DNA of 64,000 bases from Scleroderma bovista (GCA_037178675.1 JAYMGJ010000723.1:1-64000), one strand, 5' to 3'; counted from the stretch's first letter, positions 44,192 to 56,200 are shown. The notes: a model not told the origin generated them from the sequence alone. Translations and numbers: made by a program.

Positions 44192-47100
44192 ATGTCACGA
44201 CTCCAGCCCAGCACCCCCTCCGGGTCCCCCTTGAGCGCCCAGCGCAGCTCCCCCTCAGACCCCCAGCAAGGCTACACCTCGTCCTCCACCCACCCGAGGG
44301 TATCCGAAGCCTCAGAAAACTACCCCTCCTGGCTACCTCGCAGGCCTCCCCCGCCGGACCCAGGCTCGACGCTTCATTCCTCCACCGGAATGCCCGAAAC
44401 CGGGCTGTCCCCGACAGACCCCTTTCCGGGCGGTCGCAAGCCCACCCCCCGCTCCGTCCGTGTCGTCAGCCTGCAGGACGCCGCCCGCGACCGTCGCGAC
44501 CCCGCAGACCACCCGCGTCTCCACCCCCGCGTCTGGTCCCGCGCGACCACCGCTGGCCTGAGTCCGACCCTCGTCTCCGCCGCCGTCGATGCCCAGGGCC
44601 GTACCTCTCGTCCGCGCTTTCGCTCCGTCGGCCTCCACCCAGAGCTCTTGCGAAATCCATCTACCTTTGCCCGCATCTACTTTTATCTTCTGCCTTTTAT
44701 CGTCTTCTACTCGTTGCCTCTTCAGACTTTTTTTGACTTCAATGCTGTATTCATGTTGTTGCAGTGAGTAATAGGTCTGCCTTATATGTTTGCGAATGCG
44801 CGCTTATCTTTTCTTTAGGATAGCAAAGTACCCAAATCCAGTTGCACCTGGCGTGCCGGGCTCTGGCAAGAACTGGGCTCTTGGCGCAACAGCATACATC
44901 GCCTGCTGGCTCGTTTGGATCACCGTGGTCGTTGTCCTCTATGAACTCGTCTATTCCTTCTACCGTCGCTGGCGCGTCAGTAAGTGCCTCCAATTCTCAC
45001 CCTATCCACCGATCTCACAGATTGGCCTGCAGAGCGTCCGCTGATCGTCCCGCTTTACCTTTCTTCTTCCGGTTTCACCTTTGTCTGCCTGACCTCATAC
45101 ACCAACTTCTGCTTCATGCAATACCTTCGTTTCTCTGCCTTTTTCGGTGAAAACGGCAGCCTCCGCGACGGCCTCGCAGAATCCTTCTGGTTCTATTCCC
45201 AAAACTTACCCACAGTCGCCCTCCTCCTCCCCCGAGCTGGTCTTTCCCTCGCCTTGCTACTCGCCTTCTCAAAACCAAACCCCGAATTTGTCGGGATGGC
45301 CGAAGCTGGCTTCAACCCTCGAGACAGGACTTTCTTCCGCGCGTCAGATGGAACGTTGTCGGATTACGCCCGCGGCGTCCTCATCGCCAACGCTGCTTGG
45401 ACAGCTTGGCGTATCCTCGTCCTCATCATTAGCTGGTGCGTCTTGTCTCGTATCCCCTCTCCCCCCCACCTCTAACTCATTTCCAAAGGATCGGCCTGTG
45501 GTTCCTGAGCGGCCAGGGCTGCGCAGGAATATGTGGGCCCCGTTACAGATGGGAAGAAGAAGAACACGAAAAGACCATGTCTGTGTACAGCGACGGCGTC
45601 TCCGAAGGTGGTGACTCTTTGCCCTGGCTCTGGAGAGTCTGCACTAGGCTGCGTATCCAGGAAGCCTACGACTTTTGTCTCACCGTCAAGCCGTCCGTTC
45701 CCTCGAAAAAGGAGGAAGGCGGCGACAGGCAGATGCTCGGTGTATCCACCACGCCCGCGTTCGATGTCGAACATGTGTTGGCGGCTGTTGGGTTGCCATC
45801 TGCGCCCACTCCGGCACGACGTGTGCCCCTCTCGGGTGACTTGTTTGAGCCGAAGAAGGGCGAGGTGGGCATGGCGCCCACGCCCCCACCTGAGCTCTCG
45901 GACATCATTCCAAAGGTCGTCAGGAAATCTTCCAAGGAAAGGATCGCTGCTGCTGGGCCTTCTGCGCCGTTGATGAAGTTGCCGTATCCGTTTACTGGGT
46001 ATGGCGCCCAGGCCTCGTCAAAGGAGCAGATACCGTTCCCGCCCTCGCCAGGATCGAGAAAAGAGAAACGTCGTTCGCCGACTACGAGCAGTTCGGGTCG
46101 TCAACAGCCTACACCTGAGCACACAGAGGATGATGATGGTGAGACAGAAGAGGAGGAAGAGGAGGAAGGCGCAGAGGAAGAGGAAGAAGTGGCAGAAACG
46201 GGCAAGGAAGAGAGCAGCGATGCTTACCCACGCACGTCCGGTTCCATGTCCAGTCTCGGCCAACCCATCATGTCTCGCTATCCATTCCAGTTCCGTCGTC
46301 CTCATGCCCGTGGTGGGTCTGCGTCGCACTCGACGCCTCAGTCGGATGGCTCGTCGTCGTCGAACTCGCCGTCCTCGCATTCGCAATCGACACGCAACGG
46401 TGAGACGTCCTCTGAAGCGCGGATGTCGCCTGCATTCAGTAGCTCTGTGATGTCGAGTCCTGGCTCTGGTTATTTGACGGGCAGCCCGATCCCCATGCCC
46501 CCGCGCCATCCCCAACCTGGGAGAGGCCGCGCTCGCGCAGGCACCGTGCCAACGTCGTTCCCCACGTCGCCTTCTCCGGTTTTGTTCCCTGGTCGCATCC
46601 CGAGCCGCCTGCGCTCCGACAGCCAAAACACCGAGAACCTGGGCAGCGGGTACGAGTCGTTCTTGAGCGAGCCGCTTGACGAGCCGGAAGAGGAGGAAGA
46701 AGAGGAAGAGGACGCTGAACCGCAGATGATGGAGCAGCCCGAGCCTGAAGGTCCCCACGAGGCAGCAGAGGGCGAGGACAGCGTTGGTCTTCTCGGCGTT
46801 ATGCCGCGCAGTCCGAGATCGTCCAATGTGAGCAGCCGCCGCAGGCGTGGTCGCCGCGACTCGCGTACGGGGTCGCATGCCTCGCAATCGCGGTCCGATT
46901 CGCTGTCGGCGTCGATATCGTCGCGGTCGCGTGCGGGTTCTGCGGTGCGGTCACGGACGCAGTCGCTTATCCAGAGTCTGGGCGCTGCATCGCGATCGTC
47001 GATCGAGCTCGTGCAGTCCTCCATCCGCTCGCGCACGAACTCGATGGCGCGGCTCGAGGAAGACCACGATCCGGGACACGTCTCTTCTTCTGATTCGCGT

Positions 47101-47532
47101 TCGCAGTCGGCGGGCAGTGCGTCGGCGTCCGAAGGGGCGAACGAGAACTACACGTTTGGCCATCCGATCCGTGTACCGATGGGGCGGCAGCAGCGCCGGA
47201 CGTCGGGTACGCGAGTGCTGCGGCCTGCGTCGTCTGCGCCGTCTATTTCTGCGCCGTCTGTGGCGACGACGTCTGCGTTCACGGCGCGTCCGGGGTCGCC
47301 GGAACACGAGCTAGAGCTAGAGTCAGAGTCAGAGCTGCAAAGGCGCGGTATACCGATTCCGATAGGGAGCGATGGGAGCCGGCCTGATATCAGCACGGCT
47401 GCGCAGTCGTTTATTACTGCTCCGGCGACGCTCGCAGGGACGTCTGATAGTAGTGAACAGCCGCAGAGCTGGGCGGAGCATATGGTCGACAGGCCGCATG
47501 CTGATTTCCCGGGGCTCGTTGGGCCTCATTGA
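44192..47532 (+). CDS. Multi-pass membrane protein with long disordered Ser/acidic tail
   Basis: Four exons: 44192-44763, 44819-44979, 45021-45435 and 45489-47532; 1,063 residues, phases consistent. The N-terminal 150 residues are Pro/Ser-rich. Then about five hydrophobic helices follow: FYLLPFIVFYSLPLQTFF, ATAYIACWLVWITVVVVLY, LYLSSSGFTFVCLTSYTNF, LPTVALLLPRAGLSLALLL, and VLIANAAWTAWRILVLIISW running into WIGLWFLSG. A Cys-Pro-Arg-containing turn follows (CAGICGPRYR). The remaining roughly 650 residues are low-complexity, with glutamate runs (EEEEEEEGAEEEEE), RSRSDS-type stretches and many Ser. The family was not recognised. Topology suggests a cytosolic regulatory tail. Confidence 0.75.
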
Positions 47533-48339
47533 TTTCGGTATATTCCTAGCGGCCAGACTTGGTTTGTTTTTGGGACGATCATCATCTATTCCTCTGGTGC
47601 ACACGACCTACATTGGGTTTTTCTTTTCTCATTTGTACATCGAGGTGGGTTCAACCTGCTTGCAATTGAACGGTTTTTCCTTTTTACCCCATTTCCAATA
47701 TTCAACAAGTTTTTTTACCTTATAATCTACATTGACCCGGATCATATTTCACATTCATCCCCCCACCCCATACTGATTCCTCCCCCCTCCGTGCGATACC
47801 TTTAATCCCCCCCCCCCCCCTCCCCCCCTGGCGCCGCCGCCGTTCATACTGTTGTTCTACATAAAAATCTAAAATCTACTTACTTACCTTGGCCCCCCAC
47901 CCATCTACGTGATTTCATGACCTTGTGACGACCCCCTACTCTGGCATATATGCAGCCCACTCAGTGGGTGATTTCACATTGAAAGGTAAGTGCTAACTGT
48001 GAAGCTCCTTTCGTCACCGCAAGCTTGGTTCCTAGCTTTGCCTAGTAGAATCTCAAGAAGCTCGTATATGACCTACAGAGGTCACAACATGTCAGCGATG
48101 GTTCATTCTTTTGTCTGATGGGCCTGTTGGGATCACCGTGTGCGCGTTCGGGCGTTTCGGGGGGTATGACCACTGCAGGATACAATATTGTGCTCTAGGG
48201 CCTGTATCCATGGTTGGAGAGCCGGTCCCTGGTAGATATCGTAGGGACGTACTCGATGAGTATGCACGAGTCGCCAAAACATCGAATGGTCTGAGGAGCA
48301 AGTCAAAGCTTTCGTTAGCTCCTCTGCACCAGCGCTGAA
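47533..48339. other. Intergenic with C-rich simple repeat
   Basis: 3' flank of the membrane-protein gene. 47807-47827 holds a homopolymeric C tract (14 C, T, 7 C). No gene was found. Confidence 0.45.
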
Positions 48340-48824
48340 TTTGAACAACTGTGATACAAACATATTTGTTTTCTTGGTTTTCCACTGTTGGCAGTCTCTT
48401 CTAGAAGGGTATCGCCAGTCCTTCTCCTTGTGTTTCCGTTGGAAATTAATAAGTACATATGTGCTTAATATACATGTCATGTTATGTTCAGCGTACTCGG
48501 ACACGCCTTGCATTAAGTAATGGCGATGTGGATCATTGCCTCGATTCACCCAATGTAAGCGATGAAAAAAGGAAAGCTCTCCCCCGCTTTCGCTGTATGG
48601 ACACATCATATGCAACTCCCTTCCGTATCTCGACTTCAGTTGATCACAGTCAGTCGCATATTAATGGAGCTCACGATTAGCTAGGCTACAAGTACAGATA
48701 GCGGTGGTCTCTAGACTTTTCGTGACGTTGGCATCTGAGATTAGTAGCGACTTAAATTGTCCGAGCGGCCTGAGATCAGATTGAGGACAAACATATGGCT
48801 TTGATTCGGAAACGAACTCACCAA
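48340..48824. repeat. F-box 3' flank, variant A (F6 unit)
   Basis: Third copy of the variant A flank, very similar to 15830-16214 (shared acaactgtgatacaaacata and tggacacatcatatgcaact). It links F6 to F2 despite 31 kb between them. Confidence 0.6.
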
Positions 48825-50204
48825 CTACATTAGGGAAGTAAACGTTTCCAAGTTGCAGTATCTTCCTAGTAACGCGTAGTAGTTAGGTAACCCAACTTCA
48901 TCTGCCTTGACTTGGGGCAGCCTCACGCGCAACCGTAATAGGCCTGATTCCTGTCGACCTCTGAGCCACATCACGATAGGATCGTCAAGCGGCCAACGTC
49001 TCAGCCACTGGAGACTGAGATCATCGAGGGTTACAGTTTCGAGGTTCGGCCATTGGTCTATGGGAGGTCGCCTTTCCAAGGCCCCAGATCCAGCCACGAA
49101 GAAAGACGTGTCCTGCGCCGATAATTCTACTTGGCGTACCCCTGGGAATGCACGGCACAGAGACTCTGCACCGCGATTGTCGACAGCATACAAAAATTCA
49201 AGAGTTAGATCATGGACATCTCCAAATTTCCCTTCAATGGTATCGAACTCTATGGGGCCATAGGAACAGTACCGTACACATCGAAGCTTGGGTGCTACGA
49301 TTGCTTCTAAAAATGGCACCGATCTATTGAGGAGAAGTGTAAGGTCCTCAAGTTGTAGAAGGTGAAGATCATTTCGTTTCAAAGACCATCCAGTACTGTC
49401 ACCGTCGAGGACGAGCGATGTCAGCGATTGTGCAGGAGTAAGCATTGAAATCACAGGAGGGGAATGATCGGCTTCCGCAAATGTCAGATGCAGCGTCCTG
49501 AGTGTGGGGAGTGCCGTGAATGTGTCCAATTGGAAGGATGGCATGAGGGTCAGATGTTGGAGAACGGGAGTACGTGTTGGAGAGAGGAAGTCTGGATAAG
49601 GACAACTTGACGGATCATCGAAAGGCTCCCCAGTGATCATTGAGAATTCTCTGAGAAAGGGAATGCTGAGGTGGCTGAGCTCCGTAAGGATGGATTCCAG
49701 GAACTCCGTTTCGATGTTGTTTGTGTCGATAGTAAAGGAGCGCCAGCGGTTCGCATGTGGAACAATAGCGCCCAGTAATGCATGGAACTGGTCACGGTCA
49801 CATGGTGGCCGATAGCCCCAACACTCAATCCAAATGTCCAGCAAAGCTTTGCCGCTCCTCTCCAATTGCTTCTCCAATGACTTCTTGCACTGGATTTGTG
49901 TCACCTTGATGGAAGTCCAGAAGCTGGCATTGTTCCAGACTACATCTCTCCAGCGGCGCGACACACCGACGATCCGATGCAGGGGCTTTTCAGGAAATTT
50001 TGGCTCCGGGATGCAAAGGGTAAAAATCTGCGAAAGTAGCTCTGTAGGGAGACGATTGATAGCGGGTGGTGCCAGGTCATCGATTTTGAGTTTTTGAGCT
50101 TCGATCGCCTTGTGGATTTCGAAGGGCCTCTTGACAAGATGTCTTTCCTGTCTTTCCAGCTGGTCTAGCTTAGCCCGTACCCTGTGCAGCTCATCGACAG
50201 TCAT
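48825..50204 (-). CDS. F-box protein, array member F6
   Basis: A 459-residue paralogue starting MTVDELHRVRAKL at 50204. The F-box is INRLPTELLSQIFTLCI. The linker after the F-box (IECWGYRPPCDRDQFHALL) is shared almost exactly with F7 and differs from F1-F5, so F6 and F7 duplicated from each other. Its variable segment is SMITGEPFDDPSSCPYPDF, closer to F3 and F5. The frame is intact. It lies downstream of a phosphatase remnant, in the usual unit order. Confidence 0.85.
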   Translation of the reverse strand: MTVDELHRVRAKLDQLERQERHLVKRPFEIHKAIEAQKLKIDDLAPPAINRLPTELLSQIFTLCIPEPKFPEKPLHRIVGVSRRWRDVVWNNASFWTSIKVTQIQCKKSLEKQLERSGKALLDIWIECWGYRPPCDRDQFHALLGAIVPHANRWRSFTIDTNNIETEFLESILTELSHLSIPFLREFSMITGEPFDDPSSCPYPDFLSPTRTPVLQHLTLMPSFQLDTFTALPTLRTLHLTFAEADHSPPVISMLTPAQSLTSLVLDGDSTGWSLKRNDLHLLQLEDLTLLLNRSVPFLEAIVAPKLRCVRYCSYGPIEFDTIEGKFGDVHDLTLEFLYAVDNRGAESLCRAFPGVRQVELSAQDTSFFVAGSGALERRPPIDQWPNLETVTLDDLSLQWLRRWPLDDPIVMWLRGRQESGLLRLRVRLPQVKADEVGLPNYYALLGRYCNLETFTSLM

Positions 50205-50409
50205 GGTGAGTGACAGATCCAAATAGAGTCACGATGACCCACAGGGCTTACGTCATCTATTCGAAGTCAAACTAGTTTACATAAATATTTTGCAGGTATG
50301 TACATAGCTAGGTAGGGAGAAGCACACGAACACGAAAAGAAATAACTCCGCTCAATAATACATACCAGGCTGGCAGTCGACAATGGGATAACAGCATAGC
50401 ATCGTTCAT
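50205..50409. other. F6 upstream spacer
   Basis: Short spacer sharing the gaagcacacgaacacgaaaa segment with the F4 and F5 spacers. Confidence 0.4.
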
Positions 50410-51201
50410 TCAAGGAAGTAGTAGCCCAGCTTTCTCATTGACGAACGTAGCACAGTTCTGACAGGGTATTACGCATCAGGTCGACCCCGCTGTAGGTAGA
50501 GCACAACACTCACCTCAGGCCGTCTCTCCACCATATGATGCCGCCGCTGGCGCCTGGCAATCGTCTGCGTGACAGACGTCATGAACGTGAACATCGAACG
50601 CGTGAACAAAAGCAGCGCAGAAAAGACCCCTGCAATGGACTGCTGCTCGGTGGCAGAGCCGAGGACAGTATCGAAGGGGAACCGGTGGTTGTTGCTGCAT
50701 GCAGAGCTCCATTGCTTGGTGTCCGGGATGGCATAGTGCTGGCGGATTCGAGAGATAGAGAGAGGTGAACACATCGACCACACGATGCAGGGGGCACAAA
50801 CGTTGGGACACGCACCTCCAGGCGGTAGATAAACTCGGTCACGGGGAGAGAATCCTCGTTCCCGATAGTCTGGAAGTCGCTGTGCCGTTCTTTAAATTGA
50901 TACAAGCAAAGTCGCGGAAAAGAGTTCGAAAGTCAGTGCAGAGGCATAGTAGTTGGCTACACGTCGAAGTAGTGTTGGACGTACTTGGATGAAAATTACA
51001 GGGACATTCACAGATGCCGGCAAGGTAACACACCCATCATGTGGAGCAGGGTTTGGTCTCGACGAGCAAGATGCGGAGCGGGTCGTCATCAAAGGCAATC
51101 CGCTCAAACGCCCTCAAGATAGGGTGCAAGATGGTTTGGCCAACGACCGTAGACTGTCAGATGTTCAGAAGTAGACATTACATCATAGAGACGCACTGTT
51201 C
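50410..51201 (-). pseudogene. Truncated histidine-acid-phosphatase-like remnant, copy 3
   Basis: Same 3' half and same 5' breakpoint as copies 1 and 2, in a more decayed state. Small deletions remove parts of the ILLIETSYQPF and FELLRGPAPEFRD regions and shorten the block before DSLPVTEFIYRLE. The C-terminal membrane region is still recognisable. It is non-functional. Confidence 0.8.
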
Positions 51202-51696
51202 CATCATGATTGCATGCAAGCTCTCATTGTAGTGTAATCAAACTCCTTGATGCTCCTTCGTCACAGTAGAGTGAGTTGATTCCAAGTGTACATGTGTCTG
51301 ATCGCCTTTCAGAATCGCATCGCATTCCTCATCTGATGCCCAGCTTCTAATCATGCAAAGCCAAAATCAGTGATCATCGGGCATTCCGCTGCTTCGGCAG
51401 GTGCGAACATAGTATTCGTCTGGTTGATATTCCCTCGTGCATGAAAGGCAGCGGCTGCCTCGATCAACACCTCTGGAGTCTGGACGAACCAGCGCAGGGC
51501 CGATACTACTATCGCATGACTCTGGCGGGGGTGGGCAGGAGCCCAGACCCGGAATGAACTTACTATCCCACAACTCAAAGTTAGTCTTGTGCGCCTGAAC
51601 CTCGGACTCAAACGACCCCAGTTGCATCTGAGATAAACAGCCTGAGATCAGATTGAGGACAAGAATGTGACTCTGATTCGGAAAAGAACTCACCAA
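51202..51696. repeat. Fragment X plus F-box 3' flank, variant B (F7 unit)
   Basis: Fourth copy, beginning at the shared phosphatase breakpoint. It contains the uninterrupted target sequence of the retrotransposon (ctgaacctcggactcaaac at about 51597). Confidence 0.65.
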
Positions 51697-53052
51697 CTAC
51701 ATTGGATCAGTGAACATTTCCAGGTTGCAGTATCTTCCTAGTAAGCTAGGTAACCTATCTCTATCTGCCTTGATTCTTTGGGGAAGCCTCACACGTAACC
51801 GTGATAGGCCTGATTCCTGTCGACCTCTGAGCCACTTTACAATAGGATTGTCAAGACCCCAATGTTCCAGCGACGGGAGAACGCCATCGAGGGTTACAGT
51901 TTCGAGGTTTAGCCACTGATCTATGGGAGGTCGCCTTTCCAAGACCCCGGCAGATCGGTAAATACCAGCCATGAGGAAATCTTGAGTGTCCCACACCGAT
52001 AAGCACACTTGGCGTACCCCTGGAAATGCACGGCACAGAGACTCCTCTGCCCCCCCGTTGGCTTCAAGAGATAGATCATGGACATCTCGGAATTTCCCTT
52101 CAATGGCATTGAACTCCACGGGGTCATAGAAACAGCACCGTACATATCGAAGCTTGGGTGTTATGATGGCCTCTAGAAACGGAATCGGTCTATCGAGGTG
52201 GAGTGTAAGGTGCTCAAGGAGAGGAAGGTGGAGATCATTTGGTTTTAATGACCATCCTGCACTGCCACCGTCAAGTACGAGCGATGTAAGTGACTGTGCG
52301 GGAGTAAGCATTGAAATCACAGGAGGGGAATGATCGGCTTTCGCAAATGTCAGATGCAGCGTCTTGAGTGTGGGGAGTGCCATGAAGGTATCCAATTGGA
52401 AGGATGGTTTGAGGGTCAGATGTTGGAGAGCGGGAGTACGTGTCAGTGGTGAAAGGAAGTCTGGATAAGGCAGGTAAGGCAGGCCGTTGCCATTGTCCCA
52501 GATGTCCATTGTGAATTCTTGGAGAGAGTTAATGCTGAGGTGGTCGAACTCCGTGAGGAAGGATTCCACGAACTCCTGTTCCATGCTGTCTGTGTTGATG
52601 GTAAGGGAACGCCAGCGGTTCGCATGTGGAACAATAGCGCCCAGTAATGCATGGAACTGGTCACGGTCATATGGTGGGCGATAGCCCCAACACTCAATCC
52701 AAATGTCCAGCAAAGCTTTGCCGCTCCTCTCCAATTGCTTCTCCAATGACTTCTTGTGCTGCATTTGTGTCACCTTGATGAAAGTCCAGAAGCTGGGATT
52801 GTTCCAGACTACATCTCTCCAGCGACGTGATACACCGACAATCTGATTCAGGGATTCTTCAGGAAATTTCGGGTCTGGAATGCAAAGGGTGAAAATCTGC
52901 GAAAGTAGCTCTGGAGGGAGACGATTGATCGTGGTTGGTCCCAGGCGATCGATTTTGAGCTTCTGTGCTTCAATCGCCCTGCGGAGATGTCTTTCCTGTC
53001 TTTCCAGCTGGTCTAGCTTAGCTCGTTCCCTGTGCAGCTCATCGACAGCCAT
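51697..53052 (-). CDS. F-box protein, array member F7
   Basis: A 451-residue paralogue starting MAVDELHRERAKLDQ at 53052. It lacks about ten residues of the N-terminal coiled coil (QERHLRRAIEAQKLK, where others have LVERLSEIRK between), an in-frame deletion of 30 bases. The F-box is INRLPPELLSQIFTLCI. Variable segment: DIWDNGNGLPYLPYPDF, with an extra Leu in the following SPLTRTPALQ. A second variable site reads EANGGAEESLC, without the aspartates of other copies. The frame is otherwise intact. Confidence 0.85.
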   Translation of the reverse strand: MAVDELHRERAKLDQLERQERHLRRAIEAQKLKIDRLGPTTINRLPPELLSQIFTLCIPDPKFPEESLNQIVGVSRRWRDVVWNNPSFWTFIKVTQMQHKKSLEKQLERSGKALLDIWIECWGYRPPYDRDQFHALLGAIVPHANRWRSLTINTDSMEQEFVESFLTEFDHLSINSLQEFTMDIWDNGNGLPYLPYPDFLSPLTRTPALQHLTLKPSFQLDTFMALPTLKTLHLTFAKADHSPPVISMLTPAQSLTSLVLDGGSAGWSLKPNDLHLPLLEHLTLHLDRPIPFLEAIITPKLRYVRCCFYDPVEFNAIEGKFRDVHDLSLEANGGAEESLCRAFPGVRQVCLSVWDTQDFLMAGIYRSAGVLERRPPIDQWLNLETVTLDGVLPSLEHWGLDNPIVKWLRGRQESGLSRLRVRLPQRIKADRDRLPSLLGRYCNLEMFTDPM

Positions 53053-53273
53053 GGTGAGTAATTGAAGTGATGCCAAGTTGATTGGCGTTTGTCCGTGATT
53101 TCCAAATGGAGTCGCGTGTAAAAGCGTGGTTTCCACCGTTCGTCATCGACTTTGTACAAAACACTTTCACTGCTCCACCAGGCATTTGATTCATAGCCTT
53201 GCACAGCGACCAGCACCCAGCCCCGTTGGGCTCCTCAGCGGAAACCCTACACCTGCCATCTTGCTACCCTGCA

Positions 53274-56200
53274 ATGGTCCATCGGCCCCCGGACGCACGC
53301 CTCCTGAACAACCTCATCACACACGAGAAGGAATACACGAAACACCTGGTCGCTCTTTTCCCACTATCGCACACCGCTCTTGCTTCGCTTTCTGCCTATG
53401 GCTCTGCCTCTCCTTCTGCAAACCCTTATTCCGCCATGTCAGGCTCTCCGGCGCAGGTCGTCGCAGCCATCGTCGATGTTCTTGCTGGTGCCGAAGATGC
53501 CTTGCAGCGATACCTTCAGGTGGTCGAGAAATGGCGGGAACAACTCGTATCCCTAAAGGAACTCGAGGAGGACGTCGGTGCTATCATTCATGACCGTGAA
53601 ATTCTGTACGCACCGTTACACTTCGAAGAAGCTGGCCGACCATTGACCACTAATTGTACACGCTCATCCAGTGTCACACGCGTTATCAAGCTCTCCAGGT
53701 CTCCGAAAGCTGCCCGAGACGCGCGGTCATCCGTTGTTCTAAACCCACGTGGAAGCTCATCTTTCTCGTCACTTCCGTCGACCAGCTCTACAATCACTGG
53801 TCCTGCAGGAAGTAAACTAGCTCAAGCACAGGTAGAGCTACAGGCCTGCGAGAGGCAACTTGCCGAAAAGGAAAGGGAACTAGCTGTCAGGAGAGTCAGT
53901 GTTCTCAGAGAAGGCTTGGGAGCTCGTTGCCGCGCATTGATTGATTGTGGCTGGATTTGGGGTGAAATGGGCAAACAAGGTCTCCGCGCCCTTCAGTCCC
54001 TTACCACCGATACAGTCGACCCTCATAGTACGTTTCCAGGGCCCATGATGGGTTCATTTTTGCATGTGTATGTATCCGTACTGACTGCTGCATGATTTGA
54101 TTGTAGAGCCTGGAGTCACCTTTCCCAGAACCCACTCTCCACCCCCCTCGCATGGATACCAAAGTCTTGACCCATCTTCCGCGAATACCCCACCTGGCCC
54201 CACTTCTTACTCCTCTGACATATCCTCGCTCACTCCCTCTCAAAGCATATCTCAACGCGCTGGTGCCTCAATCGAAGCAGAGCCCATACGTGAACCATCT
54301 GATTCACCTATCGCGACCCGAAAACCGGAAGATGAGATCTTCTATCAAGGTCATGTTACCATATCTCTACCACCCGCCCATGCTATATCGGAGCTAGAGT
54401 TACCTACTGGGGTACGCACACCACCCCCAACCTCAACGCCCGCGTCGACATCAACACCAGTGCCCACCCCATTGCATGCCGTCCCCAATGGCAACGACGT
54501 GGATTCCAAGCAAAATCCTTGCATTCCCGGAACAGGTCCCCGTCGGGCGCGGAGTCAACAACGCAGGCCTGTATCTACACGCATCTCAGAAGTTTCTAAC
54601 GAAGATGCGCACCAAGATGAAGAACGTACCAACGTCCCCTCTTCTAGTCCACCAATCCGATCTACCAGCTTTCGAAATAATTCAAGTACCGTCGTCGCAG
54701 GCGGCATAGCTACTCGCAGGAGTGAGAGCAGTGACGATGATTTAGAGGGTCCCCTCGAAGTCGTCGAGAACGACCCTTTCGCTAGCATCCGATCCAAGTC
54801 TATCTTATTGCGTGTGCCCCCGGACACGGACGGTGGTCATAGCGAGATTCCGAGTCCAGGCCTTGCTAAAAGCAAGCCACGCGAACGAAAAGTATCTTCA
54901 ACGTTCCTCGGTTCACTCCGTGGACTATTCCGTACACGTGGGAGAACCAAGGGTATGGATTCTCCGTCAGCGGTCTGGGAGGGTCCCGTGGTAGCCGAGC
55001 CGCGTTCGCCCAAGGGCACAAATGGCTGGGTGACCCGCATAGACGGACATTTGCGGACGCGGCGGGATAGCTCAGACTCGGAGGGTGGTGCAGGGAACAG
55101 GCGCGAGTCCGGGGCAAGATCTAAGCTACGCAAGGGACGAGGAAGTCCAACTAACGCTGCCTCGCCATGGGGCAAAAACATCAGCTCTGGAAGCACGCCT
55201 ACACGTGCAAACACGAGTGGTTGGCTGACGGACAGTGGGGGCGGTCAAGGCGTAGTGAGAGGAAAAAGCAAGCGTAGGAAAAAGTCTATCGCAGCGTTGA
55301 AGGGCCCGGAAGCCGGGTTTACGGATGGAGAGGTGGAACACGAGGTCGAGCGAGGGAAGGGTAGACACAGTATGGATGTCTATCCGCCAACCCATACAAA
55401 TGTGGCTCAGCGCGACAAGGCTTCGCAGGCAAGGCCGCAATTAGCTCCTTCCCCATCTCTGACAAAAGGTGTTGCACCTTCCGGTGCAGAGGAAGCAGCA
55501 AATGCCAGGGCTAAGCGCAATAGACGCGCCACGGCTGATTTATCGAACATGGGTTCCAATGGAAATATGCTGGATACTGGTTTACAGGCTCCCCGTTCTC
55601 GTCGGTCATCTACCATCCTCTCTAGTCCCTCGGAAACTTCTCCACAGACATCCGCGAAGTCACCAAGTCAGCAGATACCACAGCAGCTACAACCAGGTTC
55701 GACTTCTGGAACACCCAAAGGACGACTTGGCGCAAAGCCCGGTATACTTCACACTCCGAACGGGAGTGCGGACCAAAGCTTGATGAGTATCGTCGAAGAC
55801 GTCGCGCGACAGAACCGCGAAAGAAGATTAATGTCCACACAGGCAGTTTCAAACGGACATGATAATCTGACTGGGAGGGAGTTACCCACCCTAGAATTGC
55901 CGCGCGCGCCTTCCTTGCGGGCTCCACAAGCAACTGTTCCAGGGATCTCTACCCACGATGGCTGGTTTGGGCGTCTTCCAAATGGTAGTACACGATCTCT
56001 GGACGTTCCGCACACTCGTTCGGCTGCATCGCCTTCGCTGCCCGCTTCCCTCGCAACTGCTATTACGTCCAAGGTGCATGATGGGTCAATGAGTGATACG
56101 GCGACACCTGCTCGCACCGTGACTAGTTCCACACACTTGTCACGACCTGCTAAGTCACCCTTCCCCTCCGCCCTACGCAACGTCAGCCGTACGCCATCTC

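Noticed and set aside
46018..46887. 289-codon antisense frame
   Set aside because: It lies opposite the Ser/Glu-rich tail of the membrane-protein gene; Arg-rich composition is expected from the complementary strand.
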